Shown: in pieces, positions 24,106 to 34,528 of the stretch
Layout: each line of letters begins with the position of its first letter
How positions within the stretch are numbered: position 1 is the stretch's first letter
Assembly: GCF_034702125.1 (NCBI RefSeq)
Contig: NC_085880.1
Coordinates: 46,684,371-46,748,370 of the forward strand
Origin: Engraulis encrasicolus
Lineage: Eukaryota; Chordata; Actinopteri; Clupeiformes; Engraulidae
Length of the DNA stretch: 64,000 nt
Direction of reading: 5' to 3'
Program-made: the position numbers and the translations under genes
Notes under the pieces: model-generated
The model's database searches: none
Told to the model about the DNA's origin: nothing
The model's input: only the letters and a program-made list of their open reading frames with translations

Positions 24106-26309
24106 CAGTTTTTCTCGATTGCCTACACACAATTTTCGTAATCGGTCTTCGAATTCTCAAAACTCTACACACAAATCTCCAAACCTCACACACAACGGGC
24201 CAAACTCTTCACTACCTCTGAAAAATGCACATCTTGTCTCAAAACAATGTACTCTCTTCTAAAAACCTAATTTTGTCGTCAAATGACACACACAGACAGT
24301 CACTACAATACACATTTGCAGACCCATTAAAACACTGTTGGGCACAGGGTAAAACTAATTTCTCCCAGTAACTTGGGCTTTTTTTGTTCTGGATTGCATG
24401 GATACTGTGACATAAGTTGGAAAAACTTCATTCCCACAACACGCAAACAGAAACAGAAAGATTTGTATGTCTTTTTCACAAAAACAACACAAAGATAAAC
24501 CCCACTGCCTATTTGGCAGTACAAAAAACCCTTTACATTACTGTATAGCCTATTGCTATGAAAAAAAACCTCTATACTCAACTTGAAACACAGTAGAAAC
24601 TTATTTTCTTCAGTGTTCTACTTACGTACTAAAGAGGGTATTTTTCTGTAGTAAAATACTGAAATATTGTTTTTAGACTCGGAGTACACAGACGTGTATA
24701 TATTTTACATATTTTTACAGTTTTTCTCTATTGCCTCCACACAAGTTCTGATACTTCACACACAATTCTCGGAACATCTCACCCATTTCCCAACTCCCCT
24801 AACCAATGTCACTGAACACTAAACACAATTCCTACTTAACACTCAAATTCCAGTTTTAAAACACACTCTTTTCACACCATTACACACAATTCTCTGGATT
24901 ACACTCAATTTTCATAAAGAAAAACACTGGGTTTCTCATGGAACACACTGTCATTCACAACACTACAATCAACTGCAACTATGTTCACTTCCTCATCACA
25001 TGGGCAAACTCTCTTCATACCGGTTTACAATCTGAAATCATCACCCCATAAGGACACACATTGCATGTCATATTGATGAAAAATGAGTGGATGCAAGGAG
25101 AAAAACCATTTGTTTAGTTTTTGAACTAAAAAATATGTTATACAAGACATAACTTTCATGTGGTTACCCAATATTTTACAATACATTAGTGCAATTTTTA
25201 AATATTTTTAAAAATATTTAAAATATATACACGTCTGTGTCCTCCGAGTCTAAAAACAATATTTCAGTATTTTACTACAGAAAAATACCCTCTTTAGTAA
25301 GTAGAACACTGAAGAAAATAAGTTTGTACTGTGTTTCAAGTTGAGTATAGAGTTTTTTTTTCACAGCAATAGGCTATACAGTAATGTAATGGTTGTTTTG
25401 TACTGCCAAATAGGCAGTGGGGTTTATCTTTGTGTTGTTTTTGTGAAAAAGACATAAAAATCTTTCTGTTTCTGTTTGTGTGTTGTGGGAATGAAGTTTT
25501 TCCAACTTATGTCACAGTATCCATGAAATCCAGAACAAAAAAAGCCCAAGTTACTGGGAGAAATTAGTTTAACCCTGTGCCCAACAGTGTTTTAATGGGT
25601 CTGCAAATGTGTATTGTAGTGACTGTCTGTGTGTGTCATTTGACGACAAAATGAGGTTTTTAGAAGAGAGTACATTGTTTTGAGACAAGACGTGCATTTT
25701 TCAGAGGTAGTGAAGAGTTTGGCCCGTTGTGTGTGAGGTTTGGAGATTTGTGTGTAGAGTTTTGAGAATTCGAAGACCGATTCCGAAAATTGTGTGTAGG
25801 CAATCGAGAAAAACTGTAAAAATATTTAAAAATTGCACTAATGTATTGTAAAATATTGGGTAACCACATGAAAGTTATGTCTTGTATAACATATTTTTGA
25901 GTTCAAAAACTAAACAAATGGGTTTTGTCCTTGCATCCACTCATTTTTCATCAATATGACATGCAATGTGTGTCCTTATGGGGTGATGATTTCAGATTGT
26001 AAACCGGTATGAAGAGAGTTTGCCCATGTGATGAGGAAGTGAACAGTATTGCAGTTGATTGTAGTGTTGTGAATGACAGTGTGTTCCATGAGTAACCCAG
26101 TGTTTTTCTTTATGAAAATTGAGTGTAATCCAGAGAATTGTGTGTAATGGTGTGAAAAGAGTGTGTTTTAAAACTGGAATTCGAGTGTTAAGTAGGAATT
26201 GTGTTTAGTGTTCAGTGACATTGGTTAGGGGAGTTGGGAAATGGGTGAGATGTTCCGAGAATTGTGTGTGAAGTACCAGAACTTGTGTGTAGGCAATCGA
26301 GAAAAACTG
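24106..26309 (+). mobile_element. TA-target MITE copy 1, split by copy 2
   Basis: Ends CAGTTTTTCTCGATTGC and its reverse complement, with TA on both sides (24104-24105 and 26310-26311), suggest a Tc1/mariner-like target preference. Subtracting the 1.1-kb insertion leaves about 1.1 kb, collinear with copy 2 in reverse. No transposase is visible, so it is probably mobilised in trans. Superfamily is inferred from the TA duplication only. Confidence 0.85.
24718..25816 (-). mobile_element. TA-target MITE copy 2, nested in copy 1
   Basis: A full-length 1099-bp copy in the opposite orientation to copy 1, with CAGTTTTTCTC termini and TA duplications at 24716-24717 and 25817-25818. Joining the flanks after removing one TA restores the sequence that copy 2 itself carries at the same internal point, so insertion at a TA is directly demonstrated. 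No coding capacity was recognised. Confidence 0.92.
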
Positions 26310-26743
26310 TAAAAACTGGATGCAACAAAACACAGAAGATTGGTCTTCACACCCCTGACTCGTCACACTCAAGTCGGAGTCACAGGACTCGAGTCCACAT
26401 CTCTGATGACATTACTTACAACATTATTCCATTATTACGCACGCATCATTAATTAAGGTTGGATTCATGTATGATTGGATCAATATATCAGGATTTTCAT
26501 CAGCAGTGTTAATATATGATATATTGACACTTGTAATTCACACCATTAATTACCCTTGGTTGTACCACAATTACTTAATGGTGAGTCATCATGACTACAA
26601 TAGTGACTCCTCATTGACTAATAATAGATTAAACATCACTGCATACATAAATTATGTGTTAATTCACCATGAATCATACATTACTTCCAACATTATTCCG
26701 TTATTATTCATGTACCATTATTGTAAAGTGTTACCAAAAAGGC

Positions 26744-27453
26744 AGTGAAGCCAGCGATAAATAAATAAAAGAAAAAGATAAATAATAGAACAAATCCAGG
26801 CAAAGTTAAAATGAAATGTTGTGAAGGTCAGCTAGCACCAGTCTAGACAGCACAGCAGATTGTTGTTTAAGCCACTGAAGCACAATGAAGCCCAATGCAA
26901 CACCACCAAGAAAAGCAACCTGACTACATAGTGAATAGGCAAGAGGTGAAAACACAATAAAAACAAAAAAGCTGGAAGAGGAACGAGAGGAGAGAGATTT
27001 ATCCCTCCTGTCTGCAGTGCCTAATGCTAGCTACTCTACCCTTTTAGCGCAACTGAATGAGAAAATTACTGTTTGATAAATTCCCACAACACACAATTTA
27101 CCTGTGTAGTGCTCCAAATCACTAATATTTATGGTGCTTTCACAGCACTGGTAATTATTCGGCCCACACCAGCCGGTAAAATGTGTCCTACGCAGCACAG
27201 AGAGACTGCAGTCTGCTTTACTCTCACATCGACGGGCAATTCCAAATTGATCTGAATCAATATCAATCCATTTCCCATAATGCATTTGGAACAGCTTTGT
27301 TGATTAAGAGTCAAAAGGACTGGCACCACCACTCTTTTGTTGTGGTCTCAATTGGCTTTATGCAGTGTGTCCCTGGGTGTCATTGAGGATTTCGGGACAA
27401 TGAAAATGAGCTGTGCCGGACTAAGAGTAAGGTCCAAATGGGCCGCAGTTCCA
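26744..27453. other. Unassigned sequence
   Basis: AT-moderate sequence with no recognised exon or element. Confidence 0.4.
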
Positions 27454-27659
27454 GTAAACATTATGATGAGCCCATTGGCTACGTCATCTGAGATGTAAAC
27501 ATTATGATGAGCCCATTGGCTACGTCATCTGAGATGTAAACATTATGATGAGCCCATTGGCTACCTCATCTGAGATGTAAACATTATGATGAGTCCATTG
27601 GCTAAGTCATCTGAGATGTAAACATTATGATGAGCCCATTGGCTACGTCATCTGAGATG
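27454..27659. repeat. 41-bp tandem repeat, 5 copies
   Basis: The unit starts GTAAACATTATGATGAGCCC and ends CATCTGAGAT. Copies differ at one or two bases (for example TACCTC, TAAGTC). Confidence 0.97.
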
Positions 27660-27780
27660 GGAGCTAATGGGTGTTGGCTAGTAGCGATGTCCATCACTGT
27701 GTTACGCTCCATTTCTTTGACAGATGCACTGATTAGACAGAAACAGAAAAGCAAATACGTCAACCTTTGTTGTTTTTTTA

Positions 27781-27984
27781 CAGGGCTGGACTGGCATCCA
27801 ATTAAACATGACCAGGGCTGTTATGGTGTAGACCAGTCCCTCACACAGCCCAAAGATGGACCAATGGGCTACCCCATCTAAATAAATTAAAAAGCAGTAC
27901 CAGAAAAAATAACTGCATCAGGCCCTGTGGACTGTGTACCCTCCGGGAAAATGCCCTGTATCCAAGATCACCAGTCCAGCCCTG
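27781..27984. mobile_element. hAT-like MITE (CAGGGCTGGACTGG family), 204 bp
   Basis: Ends CAGGGCTGGACTGG and CCAGTCCAGCCCTG are a near-perfect terminal inverted repeat. Flanks TTTTTTTA and TTTTCTTA match seven of eight, consistent with an 8-bp TSD. Related copies lie at 33594-34033 and 43270-44092. Confidence 0.82.
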
Positions 27985-28543
27985 TTTTCTTATTCCCATA
28001 ACGCCACATTTCTGGAAATGACATGAGGGCCATTGGTCGACGTTGTCAGGATATTCAGGCCACTAGGCGTGCCATGTTGCTGTGGGTCTGCCACTCCACT
28101 CTCCACTCTCGTCTCCACAACATTTATTGTTTTTTCTTATATTCCCATCATGCCACATTCCAGGAAATGACATGAGGGCCATTGGTCAGAAGAACATTCA
28201 TGCCACTCTGTGTGCCATGTTGCTGCCACTTGTGGGTCTGCCACTCCACTCTGTCTCCTCCACTCCTGTCTCGTCTCGGTCTCAGTCTCGTATCAACTTG
28301 CCTCACATCATCTCTCATCTCGACTTTCACCTCCCTCCCTCCCTGGCTTACTGTACTGCACGCTGTGATCAGCCCTCAGGCGAGAGCAGTCGATATGACA
28401 CATCAGATGACAGCCTTCATCTGTACCGGGTGGCTTCCTCCGGCCACAAGACAAACTGTCACTGACGCCGTCTCTCTCCTTTCTGCCTCCCGCTGATGCA
28501 CACATCTACATGATGCTACACCTCTCATCCACCCCCCTCCCTC

Positions 28544-28544
<1 letters not shown>

Positions 28545-28640
<96 letters not shown>
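28545..28640. repeat. (TC)n microsatellite, imperfect
   Basis: TC tract with GTCTCT and TTTCT interruptions. Confidence 0.97.
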
Positions 28641-28642
<2 letters not shown>

Positions 28643-28715
28643 GTCACTCTATCCCCCTTTTTATCGTGTCCACCTACGGTACTCATGCCCATGTCAACAT
28701 GATACTGCAGCTCTC

Positions 28716-28819
<104 letters not shown>

Positions 28820-28929
28820 ACAGGTGAATAAGTGAGTCCCTGTGGTTGTGTCGTAGTGAAAGAGCAGCAGTGAGACTCCCATGTGCTTGCTTGCTCAGGG
28901 CAGTGTGAACCAATATGAAAAGACAGGAC

Positions 28930-29182
28930 ATCACTCCTGGCCACATACACCTTTATTGGGCAGCACTCCTGGCCACATACACCTTTATTAGACATCACTC
29001 CTGGCCACATACACCTTTATTGGGCAGCACTCCTGGCCACATACACCTTTATTGGGCAGCACTCCTGGCCACATACACCTTTATTGGACAGCACTCCTGG
29101 CCACATACACCTTTATTGGACAGCACTCCTGGCCACATACACCTTTATTGGACAGCACTCCTGGCCACATACACCGTTATTG
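28930..29182. repeat. 32-bp tandem repeat, 8 copies
   Basis: The unit contains CACTCCTGGCCACATACACC followed by TTTATTGGGCAG. It is open in all frames because 32 is not a multiple of three. Confidence 0.97.
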
Positions 29183-29466
29183 CCTCATGTCAGAGCAGTG
29201 ACCCGAGACTCACATATCTCATGGACTCAAACACAGGCACAGGCATTTATACGCTGCCCACACGCACAGGCATTTATACATTGCCCACACGCACGCCCAC
29301 AGGCACACACGCAATGTTTGCAGGGCCAGGGCCCAAGAAAAAAGTCAACTGAAAGGGCCCCACCCAGTCAATACATATAATGTTATGAGGGCCCAATGAT
29401 GAGCCTGCTTTGTTGGCTGCCCTGCAGACACAAAGGCATGCATGTACGTATACTGGCATTAGAGCT

Positions 29467-29745
29467 GTCATGTCAGGATATAGTGGCCTGCTGTCATGTC
29501 AGGATATAGTGGCCTGAGCCTGAGCTGTCATGTCAGGATATAGTGGCCTGAGCCTGAGCTGTCATGTCAGGATATAGTGGCCTGATCTGTCATGTCAGGA
29601 TATAGTGGCCTGCTGTCATGTCAGGATATAGTGGCCTGAGCTGTACTGTCATGTCAGGATATAGTGGCCTGAGCCTTACTGTCATGTCAGGATATAGTGG
29701 CCTGAGCCTTACTGTCATGTCAGGATAAAGTGGCCTGAGCCTTAC
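29467..29745. repeat. Variable 22-33-bp tandem repeat, about 10 copies
   Basis: The core GTCATGTCAGGATATAGTGG repeats, with variable spacers such as CCTGAGCCTGAGCT and CCTGCT between cores. Confidence 0.93.
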
Positions 29746-29779
29746 TGTACTTCTCTCCCTGATTCAGGCCAGCATGCAC

Positions 29780-30072
29780 AAAATCAACTCTCATTTGCAA
29801 TCAGCGGTCTCACACCTGCCAGCAATCAGCACACCGCATATGAAACGTATATACTGCACTTCTCTTCCTGATTCAGGGCAGCGTGTGCTTTCAAGCCTCT
29901 CCGTCTTACGGGCGTATTCCACTATTCTGTCACGTCAAGCCGTATCAACCATATTCACTTCTCTTCTATAGGGCTTTATAGGCTGCACCTGCATGCAATC
30001 ACCTCTCATTTGCGAACTGCGGTCTCACACCTGCCAGCAATCAGCACACCATGTACAGTATGAAACGTATAT
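29780..30072. repeat. Local duplication preceding the SINE
   Basis: A block containing GGTCTCACACCTGCCAGCAA and AATCAGCACACC, ending GAAACGTATAT, occurs at about 29785-29853 and again at about 29999-30072, roughly 217 bp apart. The first copy has no SINE after GAAACGTATAT and serves as a paralogous empty site. Confidence 0.85.
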
Positions 30073-30365
30073 GTGAAGTGAAAGCCCAATTAGGAAACTC
30101 CAACTCCCATTGTCATTGTGACACAGCACTCCACAGCACACAAGTGAACAGTGCACACTGCACACAACGAAATTGCATTTATGCCTCACCTGTGCAAGGG
30201 GGCAGCGCGGCAGGACGGTACCATGCTCAGGGTACCTTTGTCATGGAGGAGGATGGGAGAGAGCACTGGTTCATTACTCCCCCCACCAACCTGGCAGAAG
30301 GGGAGTCGAACTGGCAACCTTTGGGCTACAAGTCTGACGCCCTAACCACTTTCCCATGACTGCCC
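30073..30365 (-). mobile_element. tRNA-derived SINE, 293 bp
   Basis: On the minus strand it starts GGGCAGTCATGGG with an A-box-like AGTGGTTAGGGCG (30338-30356) and a B-box-like GGTTGCCAGTTCGACTCC (30302-30319), followed by a non-tRNA body and a 3' end GGGCTTTCACTTCAC. Flanks ATATACGTACAT (5') and ATATACGTTTCAT (3') on the minus strand form an imperfect TSD of about 12 bp. Such elements are transcribed by RNA polymerase III and retroposed by a partner LINE; the partner cannot be named from this. Confidence 0.85.
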
Positions 30366-30377
30366 ATGTACGTATAT

Positions 30378-30808
30378 TAGGGGTGGGCATAGATTAATTT
30401 TTTTAATCTAGATTAATCTCACTGTAATTATGAAATTAATCTAGATTAATCTAGATTAATCTATATCAAAATGGCTCATTCAGAATAGGCACGCTAGCGA
30501 AATAATGCCGAAAAAAAAACCTTCGAGGTTTCTCAGGACAGATGCCGCATTAGACCAGAGCTCATCTCTTTTTTCCAAAATGCATCTCATCTTCAAAAAA
30601 TGGTCATGTTGATACTTGGTGATGAAAAAAATCACTGCAATATTTGTAAAGTGTGTCGAATATGTTAGGAAGCATTACAGTAATAAGATACAGAATTTTC
30701 AAAATGAACAGCGCTATAAGTTGTATAGGCGAATAGGCCAGCAGATAAATCTATCAAACATTTAGGCTATTTAAACAAAATGACCTCAACAGTTCAGCAT
30801 TTCTAATG

Positions 30809-30882
<74 letters not shown>

Positions 30883-31672
30883 CTGACTGTTAAAAAGAGC
30901 AGCCGCTCCTTTAAGAGAGGGAGGAGCTCTGCGCACAGCAGCCCACAGCAGCTCCAGGCTGGATTTCTAGAACCTACAGCACTGGCCTTCGGGGATTTGG
31001 CCTAAACCCGACAGTTGTTCTCAGAGTTAGAATGCCAGAGGAGTAACAACTTGAAATTAATTCAGTTTGCAAAAAAAAAAACAAGCGCGACAACCGCGAG
31101 GTTTATTATTACCGTCTGTTGTATCTCAATAGTCGCAAATGCGTGATCGCAATACAATTACACAAACATTCAGCGAGAGTAGCCTAGATATTGACAGTTT
31201 CAGTTTGACAATCTTCAAAATGCATATCACACGGAATGTTTTGCAAGTATGGCACAGGCAAGATTTCGGGAAGTTGTTTATGTGTTCCATGCAATGCGTG
31301 AGGAAATGTAGGCTATGTCGGGCTGGTAGGCTACTCACACAATGTCTCTCTATGCTTCACCTCAAACAATAACGTCTCTTTAGTCTACCACTTACGAAAA
31401 AGCACTCAAACAACACCTACCACAGCAGAGAGATAAATGTTTTCAGCATGCAAACCCTGTTCATATTTAGGTCTGCTGATAGCAACAGGTGGAGAGGAGA
31501 AGCGACTGGAGCGCAGTCTGAAAGCGTCTGTCAATCAAGCGCTATGGTGACGTGCATACCCAAACTCCAAACCCATATTTTGAGTATAGATTAACGTGCG
31601 ATATTTTCTTCGTCGCGCGACAAGAGGCTCACATTATCGCAGCACGTTAACGCCGATAACGGCCCACCACTA
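30378..31672. mobile_element. Non-autonomous hAT element, 1295 bp
   Basis: Ends TAGGGGTGGGCATAGATTAA and ACGGCCCACCACTA form a terminal inverted repeat. Flanks ACGTATAT (30370-30377) and ATGTATAT (31673-31680) are a 7/8 TSD. The left end has ATCTAGATTAATCTAGATTA repeats and the interior carries a (GA)n tract. No transposase motif was found. It is inserted within the TSD of the adjacent SINE. Confidence 0.85.
30811..30880. repeat. (GA)n microsatellite inside the hAT element
   Basis: Pure GA tract of 35 repeats. Confidence 0.98.
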
Positions 31673-31860
31673 ATGTATATGCATAGACGCCAGCAGAAAA
31701 AGGAAAAGTCTGCAGGCCCCTTGAGGCGTGACAGCATCAGCATGCATGTTTCCTTTCCATCATCCTGCCACACCACTTGGGTCACGGCCAGCATAACAGT
31801 GCCAGTGCCACACCACTTGGGTCAGGGCCAAGGCCACTCTGACCTCGCTAGAGGAGGCCT

Positions 31861-31896
31861 GCAGGGCTGCCTAGGGGACGCTGTGTGTGTGTGCGT

Positions 31897-31943
<47 letters not shown>

Positions 31944-32013
31944 TGTGTCTGTGTCTGTGTCTGTGTGTGTCCACTGTCATTCCATCCCACTGCACTGCAG
32001 GGCTGCCTAGGGG
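31861..32013. repeat. (TG)n tract between direct repeats
   Basis: The tract 31884-31970 (TG, then TGTGTC units) lies between two copies of GCAGGGCTGCCTAGGGG at 31861 and 31997. Confidence 0.93.
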
Positions 32014-32043
32014 GCGGTGACACTTGTAAAGACAGGTAGAGAG

Positions 32044-32045
<2 letters not shown>

Positions 32046-32083
<38 letters not shown>
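32046..32083. repeat. (TG)n microsatellite
   Basis: Pure TG tract, continuing into a degenerate GCATGTGTG-rich stretch to about 32260. Confidence 0.97.
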
Positions 32084-32089
<6 letters not shown>

Positions 32090-32335
32090 CTGTGTGTGCG
32101 TCACGTATGCATGTGTGTGTGTGCATGTGTGCATGTATTTGTATGCGCGTGCATGCGTGCCTGCCTGTCTGTGTGTGCATGTGTACTGTATATGTGCGTT
32201 TGTATGCCTGTGCCTGTGTGTATGCGTGCGTGCCTGCATGTGTGTGTGCATGTGTGTGATGACAGAGACAAAGAGAGAGCTGGCCACTCCATCCATCTCC
32301 CCACCAGCATGAGGCCAGACTGGGGCAGCACTGTC

Positions 32336-32428
32336 CTGCCATAGCACTGACATCACACACACACATGCACGCACGCACGCACACACGCACGCACGCACAC
32401 ACACACACACAATCTGCCCTGCCATAGC
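32336..32428. repeat. (AC/ACGC)n tract between direct repeats
   Basis: An AC and ACGC mixed tract lies between two copies of CTGCCATAGC (32336 and 32419). Confidence 0.9.
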
Positions 32429-32520
32429 CCTGAAATCCTGAGGCCCTGCTGGGAGGTTCAGGCTCTCTGTAGCTCACTGGAGATATTAAAACTCTGGTAG
32501 AGCATCACGGCCCCAGGCAC

Positions 32521-32528
32521 AGACAGGC

Positions 32529-32599
<71 letters not shown>

Positions 32600-32602
32600 T
32601 AG
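32521..32602. repeat. (GACA)n microsatellite
   Basis: About 20 GACA units with a GATA unit near each end. Confidence 0.98.
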
Positions 32603-32922
32603 ACACAGACACACACACACACTTGCTCAAAGAAAGTTGGGGATTTCTGGAATAAGATCACAAAAGGTGCCCTCTCTGGATATATCGAATCAGAGATAAG
32701 ACAGAATTAAGATCTGAAATCCAAAATAATGAGAAACAGCTAATGAAATACAGGGAGCAATGCAAGAGTTCTCACCACAGAGAATAAACACACAGAAATA
32801 AAAGAAAAACAAAGAAATCAATTCATATTTAATTCATTAGTTTATTAACTAATTATTTTGTGTAAGGGAAATAGCTGAAGGGCTTTTTCAAAAACATAAA
32901 AAGGAAAGTGAGGAAGTGAGAG

Positions 32923-32924
<2 letters not shown>

Positions 32925-33014
<90 letters not shown>
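32925..33014. repeat. (GA)n microsatellite
   Basis: Pure GA tract of about 45 repeats. Confidence 0.98.
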
Positions 33015-33015
<1 letters not shown>

Positions 33016-33167
33016 AAATTATATTACTGTTGGAACAAAATCCTAACAAGTGCAAATTGTTTTCAAGGTCATATCCCAAAGTCCTGCTATGTATAATTAC
33101 AATGTTTGAAAGGTTAATAATTGCAAGTGTGATGCAACCTGAAAAATTAAAGTAAAGCCAATAGTGA

Positions 33168-33548
33168 CATTCCTCATTACCATCAGGCTAGTCTCTATGC
33201 ACCGCTATGCTACCATTACCATCAGGCTAGTGTCTATGCACCGCTATGCTACCATTACCATCAGGCTAGTGTCTATGCACCGCTATGCTACCATTACCAT
33301 CAGGCTAGTCTCTATGCACCGCTATGCTACCATTACCATCAGGCTAGTCTCTATGCTCTCCATGCTCCCATTAGCATCAGGCTAGTCTCTATGCACCGCT
33401 ATGCTACCATTACCATCAGGCTAGCGTCTATGCTCCCATTGGCATCAGGCTAGTGTCTATGCACCGCTATGCTACCATTGGGATCAGGCTAGTGTCTATG
33501 CTCTCCATGCTACCACTAGCATCAGGCTAGTGTCTATGCTCTCCATGC
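33168..33548. repeat. 39-bp minisatellite, about 9-10 copies
   Basis: The unit contains CATCAGGCTAGTGTCTATGC followed by ACCGCTATGCTACCATTAC. Later copies have CTCTCCATGC in place of ACCGCTATGC and some are shortened. Confidence 0.95.
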
Positions 33549-33593
33549 TCTCTTAATTTCCAAAAAATGTGAATGTGTGTAATCAGGGTTGGA

Positions 33594-34033
33594 CTGGAAG
33601 CAAAGTATCAGTGTGGGAAAGGGCTGTGCAATATATATCGAATTTATATAATGATATCAATATTGCTGTCAACAATGTCAAATTTCATAATCAATTTGAA
33701 ACAATAGTTTTGCCATTTGTCTACTGCCAAAAGGTAGGTTACGCTAAGCGCAATACATTCCTTTCCACTTGAGCCATTGCGAGCACAGAGCACACTTGTT
33801 ACCCAAAACTCATGCACAACACCACTGTGTGTTTCTCTATGGCCCTCCACTCACACTGCTGAAGGGAGGGAAGAACGTGAATTGTTAACGCACACTTATT
33901 TATCTTTAAAAGAAATATTGTCAAAAATATGGTGATATATACAGTATATTTTACATTTCTGAAAATAGGGGCCCATGAGGGTTCAGGGCTCCCCGGGAAA
34001 TGCCCGGTATGCCAGATGGCCAGTCCAGCCCTG
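33594..34033. mobile_element. hAT-like MITE (CAGGGCTGGACTGG family), composite
   Basis: Ends CAGGGTTGGACTGG and CCAGTCCAGCCCTG match the copies at 27781 and 43270. The right part shares GGGGCCCATGAGGGT with the 43.7-kb copy. The interior begins CTGTGCAATATATATCG and ends near GTGATATATACAGTAT, which looks like a second, nested element, but its edges are unsure. No matching TSD was found at the outer ends. Confidence 0.6.
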
Positions 34034-34202
34034 AGTCCCACATATGAACACATTCTGCCAATATGCAGTAGGCCTTCATTTCGAAAGACAATGAGGTTCC
34101 CTTGGCATTTCCGCGTGGGCCATGTCAACATTAAAACTAATTCAATAGAGGGCAACAGATGGTGTGTGGTTGTTGAATGGTCATGGTGCTTCTACAAGCA
34201 TG

Positions 34203-34205
<3 letters not shown>

Positions 34206-34237
<32 letters not shown>
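34206..34237. repeat. (TC)n microsatellite
   Basis: Short pure TC tract. Confidence 0.97.
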
Positions 34238-34239
<2 letters not shown>

Positions 34240-34330
34240 GGTGTATTGTTGTTGTATGGTCATGGCTGCTGTCCATGGTGCTGAAAACACTATGCTGCAG
34301 TGCAAGGTCCTTGAAGCATTCATGTGCTAA

Positions 34331-34522
34331 CCAGGCTTGTACGAAATTCCGAATGGAAAGAATTTCAATTCAAAATAATGCCATAATACGAACACTAGGT
34401 GGTGCCATTACCTTGAATTTCTTTGAATTTAATCTACACCACCCATTGAAAGTACATAGAACACCACCACCTAGTGTTCGTATTATGGCATTACTTTAAT
34501 TCGGAATTTCGTACAAGCCTGG
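34331..34522. mobile_element. Palindromic MITE, 192 bp
   Basis: Ends CCAGGCTTGTACGAAATTCC and its reverse complement continue inward as long arms containing CACCTAGTGTTCGTATTATG. Flanks are TGCTAA on both sides (34325-34330 and 34523-34528). The duplication abuts a CC/GG ambiguity, so its exact length is uncertain. Superfamily unassigned. Confidence 0.82.
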
Positions 34523-34528
34523 TGCTAA

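Larger units (their letters stand above)
23138..26735. mobile_element. GGTAACAC foldback transposon hosting nested insertions
   Basis: Long inverted arms of about 330 bp (23138-23476 and 26405-26735) begin and end GGTAACACTTTACAATAATG and its complement. Flanks AAAAATAC and AAAAAGGC match at six of eight positions, consistent with an old 8-bp TSD. The interior holds at least three later insertions. No transposase is visible, so it is non-autonomous. A shorter foldback with related ends (GGTAACGCTTTAGAATAAGG) lies at 43302-43733. Confidence 0.78.

Noticed and set aside
24327..24581. 84-residue open frame inside the TA-target MITE as a possible transposase remnant
   Set aside because: No DDE or helix-turn-helix motif is visible, and the frame is not kept in the third copy.
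22909..26748. Matching open frames of about 80 residues beginning MYDWI at both ends of the region
   Set aside because: They lie in the inverted arms of the foldback element, so their similarity comes from the DNA repeat. No protein family is recognised.
29319..29426. Possible short MITE with GCAGGG…CCCTGC ends
   Set aside because: The inverted match is short and the 8-bp flanks differ.
30302..30356. A genuine tRNA gene on the minus strand
   Set aside because: It has A- and B-box-like sequence but no complete cloverleaf, and is followed by a SINE body with TSDs.
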